DNA of 9,391 bases from JBOFLO01 sp051657905. GTDB taxonomy: Bacteria > Patescibacteriota > Gracilibacteria > UBA1369. Location: assembly GCA_051657905.1 (NCBI GenBank), contig JBOFLO010000079.1:1-9391 (forward strand), given 5' to 3'. Each line of letters starts with the position of its first letter. Position 1 is the stretch's first letter. Below the pieces are notes generated by a model. That model searched no databases. It was not told the DNA's origin and was given only the letters and a program-made list of their open reading frames with translations. A program made the position numbers and the translations under genes. Positions 5,806-9,391 of the stretch are shown here, in pieces.

Positions 5806-6228
5806 ATGATTATTGATGCGATTGAGGCGGCTTTGGCTAGAAAAGAATTGCAAGGGTGGGAGAAAACGTATTGGTTGTTTGATTTGCATGATACGGTTAT
5901 TTCTTCGACTTATCATAAGGATAAAGTGGAGGAGTTTTATCCGCATGCGCTTGAGGTTTTGCGGATTTTGAATGATAGGGAGGATGTTTGTTTGATTTTG
6001 TTTACTTCCTCTCATGAAGATAAAATTGAGGTTTATTTGGAGAAATTTAAGGGGTTGGGGATTAAGTTTGAGTATGTGAATGAAAATCCGGAGGCTACTA
6101 ATAGTGATTATGCCAATTTTGATCGGAAATTGTATTTTAATGTGTTGTTTGATGATAAGGCGGGGTTTCATCCGCTGAAGGAGTGGAAGTTAGTTAGAGA
6201 TTATTTGGAGGGTTTGTGGGCTAATTAA
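5806..6228 (+). CDS. HAD-fold hydrolase-like protein with DxHDT motif I
   Basis: A 140-residue HAD-superfamily protein. Motif I is LFDLHDT (residues 24-30): the nucleophile D26 is present, but the +2 position, normally the Asp acid/base, is H28. Motif II is LILFTSSH (63-70) with T67 or S68. K108 fits motif III, and FDDKAGF (115-121) with D116 and D117 is motif IV. The chain has almost no cap insertion and is short for the superfamily. Similar sequences with a FD-HDT start are, from memory, found as small putative hydrolases in bacteria and phages. His at +2 may change the reaction from classical phosphomonoester hydrolysis; the substrate is unknown. No terminator follows, and a strong promoter for the putative ncRNA begins 20 nt after the stop. 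Confidence 0.75.
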   Translation: MIIDAIEAALARKELQGWEKTYWLFDLHDTVISSTYHKDKVEEFYPHALEVLRILNDREDVCLILFTSSHEDKIEVYLEKFKGLGIKFEYVNENPEATNSDYANFDRKLYFNVLFDDKAGFHPLKEWKLVRDYLEGLWAN

Positions 6229-6247
6229 AATTAACTTGATTATATAT

Positions 6248-6276
6248 TTGACAAATAAGAATCTATGGGGTAATAT
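6248..6276 (+). promoter_or_regulatory. Strong promoter of the putative large ncRNA
   Basis: A perfect TTGACA -35 (6248-6253) is followed after exactly 17 nt by TAATAT (6271-6276); a perfect TATAAT overlaps at 6274-6279 with a 20-nt spacer. This is one of the best promoters in the window, yet no substantial protein gene follows. Start of transcription is expected near 6283-6286. Confidence 0.75.
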
Positions 6277-6316
6277 AATATGATCATTGAAAAACAGGAA
6301 AAAGAAAAAGTGTTCT

Positions 6317-6381
6317 AGGAAGAAGTGAAAGGCTAAGGTTTATTTATTAACTTAAGTAGTTTTAGCCTCTCGCTCCTTCCT
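6317..6381 (+). repeat. 20-bp imperfect inverted repeat in the 5' domain of the ncRNA
   Basis: AGGAAGAAGTGAAAGGCTAA (6317-6336) faces TTAGCCTCTCGCTCCTTCCT (6362-6381) with 17 matches out of 20; one of the three differences is a U-G pair on the plus strand. The loop is 25 nt and contains TTAACTTAAG. It is the longest hairpin of the region. Confidence 0.75.
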
Positions 6382-6459
6382 ATAAACTTTCCTCCTCGCT
6401 AATCACGGGTAGGTTCTTTAGGAAAACCTGATGTTAAAGTAAGGTTCGCGCCTTGCTCG

Positions 6460-6489
6460 CTGTTGTAACTTCGCAAGAAGTTGTAGTGG
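6460..6489 (+). repeat. 13-bp hairpin with GCAA (GNRA) tetraloop
   Basis: 6460-6472 pairs with 6477-6489 around GCAA. The top six pairs (AACTTC/GAAGTT) are Watson-Crick; the lower part alternates Watson-Crick and G-U pairs. G-U-rich stems with a GNRA loop are a sign of selected RNA structure, since the DNA itself is not a clean palindrome. Confidence 0.7.
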
Positions 6490-6686
6490 ACGCTCATTAG
6501 GGATTGCTCTTTTTTCATTTCATTTTCGGTAAGTACTGAAGGATGGAATAAAAGAGAATTGAAATTTGAACTGGTAGGTATTATTGGGGTGTCAACGATC
6601 CCTCCTGTCGAAAGGCTGGAAAGGAAGGAGACATTCTGTGATTGAACAAGAATAATAGTAATGTTATTCAAGTAAAGATCATCGGT

Positions 6687-6725
6687 TATAAAGACGAAAC
6701 AGGAAAGTCTTGTTTACGGTTTATA
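6687..6725 (+). repeat. Two-part hairpin with internal loop in the ncRNA
   Basis: TATAAA (6687-6692) pairs with TTTATA (6720-6725). After an internal loop of 4 nt on each side, AAACAGGA (6697-6704) pairs with TCTTGTTT (6708-6715) around the triloop AAG, with one G-U pair. Confidence 0.65.
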
Positions 6726-6749
6726 TCTGGGTAATGCAGATTAATTACG

Positions 6750-6777
6750 GGTCGCTATGGCTTCGGTCATGGTCGCT
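6750..6777 (+). repeat. cUUCGg tetraloop hairpin flanked by a direct repeat
   Basis: The stem 6750-6761 / 6766-6777 closes with C(UUCG)G, the most stable RNA tetraloop. It has one C-C mismatch and several G-U pairs. The same bases form an imperfect direct repeat, GGTCGCTATGG (6750) and GGTCGCTACGG (6771). Confidence 0.65.
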
Positions 6778-6886
6778 ACGGGCAGAGTTTCAATTATAAA
6801 GCTTAGGTACATTTTAATCTTTGTGCTGAACTTTGTGGGCATTCTGAAAATTTCCTGGGGGACAGAGAAAGGTTTTAGTTAGGTAC

Positions 6887-6920
6887 AAAAGGGGCTATCC
6901 GTCAGGATGGCTCTTTTTTA
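6887..6920. terminator. Strong terminator of the ncRNA, shared with the HD-domain gene
   Basis: GGGCTATCC (6892-6900) pairs with GGATGGCTC (6905-6913) around the loop GTCA, with two G-U pairs, extended outward by AAAAG/TTTTT. TTTTTT (6914-6919) follows on the plus strand. Read on the minus strand it has a shorter T-run (CCTTTTG) and can end the HD gene transcript, whose stop is 25 nt away. Confidence 0.85.
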
Positions 6921-6944
6921 TTGTGTCGGAAATTAATTTCGAGA

Positions 6945-7604
6945 TTAACAATCGCTCAGTAAATCGAAATAAGTTGGGAAAATATTTTCGGGTGTTAGTT
7001 TGGCGCCGGGATCATTTGATCTGGCGGCTTGCTTAATTTGTTCGAGGATTTTAAGCAGAGTTTTATCTTGAATTTTTTGCTGGCCATAAGCGTGGAATTC
7101 ATCGGCGATGCTGAGATAGGCTGGATTGATTAAGGCGTAATATTCGGCCGTGACTATGGCGTCCATTTTGTCGAGGAAGTAGGCTAAATCTTTGTTTCTT
7201 TCGTAGTCTAGCCAGCTTTTGATAATTTGTTGTCGTTGAGGAAATCCAGTTGAGAGAAGTTTTTCCAAATTAGCTTTTTCCTGTTGGAATTTTTCAGTTT
7301 CACTAATCTCGCCCGGGGTCCAATCAGGGCTGAGCACTTCAGGTAATTCGTGAATAATTGCTTGGATTCTTAAACGGGTGTTGGTGATGCCCCATCTTTG
7401 TCCATCAATAGCGGCCGCAGCCAAGGCAACTTTTGCCACATGTTGTTTGGCATTTTCAATAGTGCCTTCTTCGTTAACGCCTCTTTTTACCCAACCCTGA
7501 CGGTGATGAGTTAATTGGTCGAGAATTGGTAAAAGTTCTTCGGGTAAGCCAACTTCCTGAACTTGTTCGGCGAGAATTTCGCTGGAGTTTTGGAATAGTT
7601 TCAT
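6945..7604 (-). CDS. HD-fold phosphohydrolase (HDDC2/YfbR-like) with HE in place of HD
   Basis: A 219-residue metal-dependent phosphohydrolase-like protein. RQGWVKRGV (35-43) matches the conserved start of HDDC2/YfbR 5'-deoxynucleotidases. Metal and catalytic residues follow E. coli YfbR (H33, H68-D69, E72, D77, D137) as H55, H85-E86, E89, D94 and D148, with the spacing from H85 to E89 and D94 identical. The one change is E86 where the family has Asp. The C-terminal third (about 160-219) is helical and not part of the usual family core. Expected role: hydrolysis of nucleoside monophosphates, inferred from family only. It is transcribed away from the SUKH gene, from a possible promoter TTTACA (7661-7656) and TAAATT (7637-7632). 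No Shine-Dalgarno is visible. Confidence 0.8.
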   Translation of the reverse strand: MKLFQNSSEILAEQVQEVGLPEELLPILDQLTHHRQGWVKRGVNEEGTIENAKQHVAKVALAAAAIDGQRWGITNTRLRIQAIIHELPEVLSPDWTPGEISETEKFQQEKANLEKLLSTGFPQRQQIIKSWLDYERNKDLAYFLDKMDAIVTAEYYALINPAYLSIADEFHAYGQQKIQDKTLLKILEQIKQAARSNDPGAKLTPENIFPTYFDLLSDC

Positions 7605-7631
7605 GGGGAAGTTGTTAAAATTTAAGAGGTT

Positions 7632-7661
7632 AATTTAGCTTAAATTGGCGGGGGTTGTAAA
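7632..7661 (-). promoter_or_regulatory. Possible promoter of the HD-domain gene
   Basis: On the minus strand TTTACA (7661-7656) and TAAATT (7637-7632) are 18 nt apart, about 28 nt before the ATG. The 12-bp palindrome at 7669-7680 lies just upstream. Confidence 0.35.
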
Positions 7662-7668
7662 TAAGAAA

Positions 7669-7680
7669 GGAATCGATTCC
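7669..7680. promoter_or_regulatory. Perfect palindrome, candidate operator between divergent genes
   Basis: GGAATCGATTCC is a perfect 12-bp palindrome without spacer, lying between the inferred -35 boxes of the divergent HD and SUKH genes. Size and position suit a dimeric repressor site. No regulator gene is in the window. Confidence 0.45.
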
Positions 7681-7682
7681 AA

Positions 7683-7711
7683 TTGAAAATCGGCAGACAA
7701 AACACTAATCT
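7683..7711 (+). promoter_or_regulatory. Possible promoter of the SUKH gene with hairpin leader
   Basis: TTGAAA (7683-7688) precedes TAATCT (7706-7711) by 17 nt; the -10 is weak. GCAGA (7693-7697) and TCTGC (7709-7713) form a small inverted repeat overlapping the -10. Confidence 0.35.
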
Positions 7712-7745
7712 GCTTTGGTTAGGTCATATATCATCATTCTAAAAT

Positions 7746-8381
7746 ATGAAATTATCCGAACGTTTGGAAAAGATTAAGGCGAAGCTGGAAGAATTGAAAA
7801 AGCAGGATAAGGAAATGATGGTATTTGGGGCGGGGGATGATAAATTTTATGGGACGATTGGGCATCATTATGAATTGAATCCAGTGCTTAGTGAGGAGAC
7901 TGTTGCTGCGGTGGAGAAGAAATTGGATATTAAATTGCCGGAAGAATATCGAACGTTTATAAAAGAAGTTGGAGATGGAGGTGCGGGGCCGGCTTGGGGA
8001 TTATTTACTTTGGAAAAAAGTTATCCTGCAGATGAATTTTTGAAAGAATATCCGGATTTTTGTTCGATGACTTGCAGTTATGGGGATGCTTATGCTGAAG
8101 GAATTCGTGGGCAGAAAGAGAAGGGTGCTTATTATATGGAAGTAGTGGAGGGATTTGGTGGGTATATTAAATTAAGTGACTATGGTCATCAGATGACGGC
8201 CTATATGGTGGTGGGCGGAGATGAGCAGGTAGGGAAAATGTGGTTTTTGGATGAGGATGGCGATCAGGTGAAAATTGCTCCGATGATGAAGGCAGGGGAG
8301 GATTGGCAGGTGAGCTTTTTGGATTGGTATGAAGGGTGGTTAGATGATTCTTTAGCAGAAGTGGAAAAGAAAAAAGCTTAG
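7746..8381 (+). CDS. SUKH-1 (SMI1/KNR4) family protein
   Basis: A 211-residue SUKH protein. Residues 1-24 form a Lys/Glu-rich, probably coiled helix. The SUKH domain (about 40-200) has the hallmark LPEEYRTFIKEVGDGGAGP (64-82) with WGLFTLE, then the beta-rich core GGYIKLSDYG (138-147) and VGKMWFLDEDGD (162-173), and the closing FLDWYEGWLDD (191-201). Bacterial SUKH proteins are best known as immunity proteins against contact-dependent nuclease and deaminase toxins, and also occur as lone housekeeping-type genes. No toxin or secretion gene is next to it, so an immunity role is only inference. Its TAG stop overlaps the stop of the convergent NADAR frame, with no terminator between them. Confidence 0.9.
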   Translation: MKLSERLEKIKAKLEELKKQDKEMMVFGAGDDKFYGTIGHHYELNPVLSEETVAAVEKKLDIKLPEEYRTFIKEVGDGGAGPAWGLFTLEKSYPADEFLKEYPDFCSMTCSYGDAYAEGIRGQKEKGAYYMEVVEGFGGYIKLSDYGHQMTAYMVVGGDEQVGKMWFLDEDGDQVKIAPMMKAGEDWQVSFLDWYEGWLDDSLAEVEKKKA

Positions 8382-8848
8382 TTATTGAGCTGATAAATCG
8401 CTCGGATTAACATTAAGACTTTGCCAAGTTGATTTTGGCCGTTGCCGTTTTTGCCGATTCCCCAGTAGTGATCTTAGGGTGAGTTTTCGATGATTAATTG
8501 ATTGCCGGTGGAGAGGAGTAAGATTTTTAATTCGGCGTGATGGTCGAATTTCTTTTTGACGGCTTGGAACATCAGGTGATTTCTGGTTTGATCCCAATTG
8601 TTGATGACAGAGTGTTGTCGGGATTTTCCTAATTCAGCGGCTTCTTTGGGTGTGCGGGCGGAGAGGATTTTTTGTTGATGAGCGGGGTCAGAAAATTTGG
8701 CTGCTTGATAAAAATGTTCGACGGTTTGGTAAAATTGATTGTTAAGATAAAAACCAAAGTCGGCGAAATTGGAGAATTCGCCGAATGGTTCGTTTTTGGC
8801 GTAGAAGTAGATGGCGTTGCTGTAATTGATGGGGTCGGGGAGGGGCAT
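8378..8848 (-). pseudogene. NADAR (YbiA-like) N-glycosidase interrupted by one in-frame TAA
   Basis: The frame from ATG 8848 encodes a NADAR protein for 124 codons: PFGEFSNFADF (21-31), TVEHFYQAAKF (42-52, with the conserved Glu-His), RTPKEAAELGKS (65-76), and LIIENSP at 118-124. A TAA at 8476-8474 then breaks the motif that should read ENSP-x-D-x-YWG. After it the same frame continues 31 codons with the conserved end: DHYWGIGKNGNG, NQLGK and LM, to a TAA at 8380-8378. One base change (for example TAT or TAC to TAA) would explain it. NADAR enzymes cleave N-glycosidic bonds in riboflavin-pathway intermediates (YbiA) or remove ADP-ribose from DNA guanine as DarT antitoxins. Without the tail the protein is probably inactive, unless the stop is read through. 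It follows the CPXCG gene by 5 nt. Confidence 0.85.
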
Positions 8849-8853
8849 TGTGT

Positions 8854-9036
8854 TTATTCTTCTAATGTCCGAGCATAAAAATCGACAATCTTATCATCTT
8901 CTACTTCGAAACTGATCTCGATCGGGTTGCAGCAAGTTTCGCAGTCTTCGATGTATTTTTGAGTTTCTGCGGACAGGTCTAAAATCATGGAGATTTTGAC
9001 CAGGCAGTAAGGGCATTTAAAGTGATGTTCGTGCAT
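8854..9036 (-). CDS. CPXCG-type cysteine-rich zinc-ribbon small protein
   Basis: A 60-residue protein of the Cys_rich_CPXG type. CPYC (residues 8-11) and C-x-x-CC with Asn-Pro after it (C32, C35, C36, P38) are the expected zinc ligands; the segment LSAETQKYIEDC (21-32) and the acidic C-terminal half also fit the family. The usual Gly after CPYC is Leu here. The family's function is not known; such small ribbons are often cytosolic and may bind nucleic acid or protein. Its stop is 5 nt before the NADAR ATG, so the two form one transcription unit. A possible promoter on the minus strand is ATGACA (9119-9114) and TATAAA (9097-9092), giving a leader of about 50 nt. Confidence 0.8.
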   Translation of the reverse strand: MHEHHFKCPYCLVKISMILDLSAETQKYIEDCETCCNPIEISFEVEDDKIVDFYARTLEE

Positions 9037-9091
9037 AAATAAATTTTATGTTTCTAGCGTTACTTTGTGCGTGTTTGAGGACAGCCTATAT

Positions 9092-9119
9092 TTTATAGTA
9101 TTTTAGTCCTTGTTGTCAT
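9092..9119 (-). promoter_or_regulatory. Possible promoter of the CPXCG-NADAR unit
   Basis: Read on the minus strand, ATGACA (9119-9114), a 16-nt spacer and TATAAA (9097-9092). The SDR gene diverges from the same 126-nt gap; I see no convincing plus-strand promoter for it. Confidence 0.4.
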
Positions 9120-9162
9120 ATGATGATTTTGTAAAAAAATATTGGAAAATAACACTATCCAT

Positions 9163-9391
9163 ATGAAAAATCTAAACGAACTTTTAAATTTATCCGGCCA
9201 AACTGCGATTGTAACCGGCGGGTCGCGCGGCATTGGGCTGGGGATTGCTTATAGATTGGCGGAGGCGGGGGCGAATGTGGTGATTGGGGCGCTGAAGGAT
9301 GAGGAATTGAATGAGGCGACTAAGCAGTTGGGGGAGAAGGGATGGAAGGTGAAGGGGGTGAAGGCGGATGTTTCTAAAGAGGAGGAGGTTA
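9163..9391 (+). CDS. Short-chain dehydrogenase/reductase, N-terminal part (runs off the window)
   Basis: An ATG at 9163 opens 76 codons that continue past the right edge. The NAD(P)-binding Rossmann start is plain: QTAIVTGGSRGIGLGIAYRL, with TGGSRGIG at residues 18-25, followed by GANVVIGA and KADVS, the strand that carries the Asp contacting the adenine ring. This is the classical SDR pattern of FabG-like and sugar or alcohol dehydrogenases. The catalytic Ser-Tyr-Lys lies outside, so the substrate cannot be given. The first roughly 23 codons are C-rich (GGC, ACC, TCC, CGC), after which the sequence turns strongly G-rich. No Shine-Dalgarno is visible. Confidence 0.9.
   Translation, partial: MKNLNELLNLSGQTAIVTGGSRGIGLGIAYRLAEAGANVVIGALKDEELNEATKQLGEKGWKVKGVKADVSKEEEV

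Larger units (their letters stand above)
6283..6920 (+). ncRNA. Putative ~635-nt structured non-coding RNA, family unknown
   Basis: The region runs from a near-consensus promoter to a strong intrinsic terminator and is broken by stops in all plus-strand frames; the longest open stretch, about 54 codons at 6487-6648, has no ATG or recognisable family. Hairpins with good pairing are: 6317-6336 with 6362-6381 (17 of 20 paired); 6439-6444 with 6451-6456; 6460-6472 with 6477-6489 closed by a GCAA tetraloop; 6525-6530 with 6535-6540; 6599-6606 with 6622-6629; 6687-6704 with 6708-6725 (internal loop); 6750-6761 with 6766-6777 closed by cUUCGg. TTAGGTACA occurs at 6803 and 6879. Base composition lacks the G/T wobble bias of neighbouring genes. 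I find none of the signatures of tmRNA, RNase P, SRP, 6S or group I/II introns. A decayed gene is the main alternative. Confidence 0.55.

Noticed and set aside
6280..6318. 12-codon ORF (MIIEKQEKEKVF) at the start of the ncRNA
   Set aside because: The ATG lies upstream of, or at, the predicted transcription start, so it would not be fully transcribed from that promoter.
6399..6671. A 90-codon minus-strand frame inside the putative ncRNA
   Set aside because: It starts at a TTG, has no ribosome binding site, does not show the codon bias of neighbouring genes and resembles no family I know. A plus-strand frame of about 54 codons overlaps it, so both look like chance openings.
6690..6720. GGAAAGTC resembling the RNase P RNA conserved region I
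   Set aside because: It lies more than 400 nt from the transcript start and sits in a simple local hairpin; the other conserved RNase P regions are missing.
6642..6740. Short plus-strand frame with IIGYKDETGKSCLRF-like translation
   Set aside because: Only about 29 codons, no ATG start, and overlaps paired stems of the ncRNA. A remnant of a lost gene is possible but unsupported.
343..9391. UGA reassigned to glycine (code 25) as in Gracilibacteria and Absconditabacteria
   Set aside because: No gene here ends in TGA, which raised the question, but none of roughly 2,400 sense codons is TGA while GGN glycine codons are abundant. Simple avoidance of TGA stops in a dozen genes fits better.

Overview
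The window looks like chromosomal sequence from a small-genome bacterium, most likely Patescibacteria/CPR (a Peregrinibacteria-like lineage is my guess). This rests on the protein repertoire (a UMPH-1-type nucleotidase, a DipZ-type thiol-redox fusion, an SLH plus M23 cell-wall hydrolase, a glycine-rich RRM protein), on the G/T-biased wobble positions of most genes, and on the near absence of Shine-Dalgarno sequences at the start codons. Several sigma70-like promoters (TTGACA/TATAAT type) argue against Bacteroidota, which also lack SD sequences. The standard code fits: all stops are TAA or TAG, and no in-frame TGA is needed. No phage, transposon, CRISPR, tRNA or rRNA gene is visible.

Layout. 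1-112 is the C-terminal end of a probable ribonucleotide reductase large subunit. It is followed by a very long nested inverted repeat (98-224) containing a strong terminator. 343-1182 (+) is a UMPH-1/cN-III-type 5'-nucleotidase and 1253-2968 (+) a DipZ protein. 3166-3498 (+) is an RRM RNA-binding protein with its own promoter and a ~120-nt leader. It converges through a bidirectional terminator on a minus-strand CheD-like protein (3583-4020) and an SLH/M23 secreted peptidase (4077-5384). 5385-5805 holds a terminator-like hairpin, a 36-codon charged small ORF on the minus strand and a G-quadruplex-type motif. 5806-6228 (+) is a HAD-fold protein with an unusual DxH motif I.

6229-6944 carries no convincing protein gene. 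It begins with one of the best promoters of the window (TTGACA-N17-TAATAT) and ends with a strong intrinsic terminator. Between them lie several well-paired hairpins, two with GCAA and UUCG tetraloops. I read it as a ~635-nt structured non-coding RNA that I cannot assign to a known family. It is the best candidate for something undescribed here.

6945-7604 (-) is an HD-fold (HDDC2/YfbR-like) phosphohydrolase and 7746-8381 (+) a SUKH (SMI1/KNR4) protein, divergent around a perfect 12-bp palindrome. 8378-9036 (-) is a two-gene unit of a CPXCG zinc-ribbon protein and a NADAR (YbiA-like) protein interrupted by one in-frame TAA. 9163-9391 (+) is the start of an SDR dehydrogenase.

Functional themes are nucleotide handling (RNR, UMPH-1 nucleotidase, HD and HAD phosphohydrolases, NADAR), envelope thiol redox and wall remodelling (DipZ, SLH-M23), and RNA-level regulation (RRM protein, large putative ncRNA). 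SUKH and NADAR both belong to families used in toxin or ADP-ribosylation conflicts, but no toxin is visible in the window.
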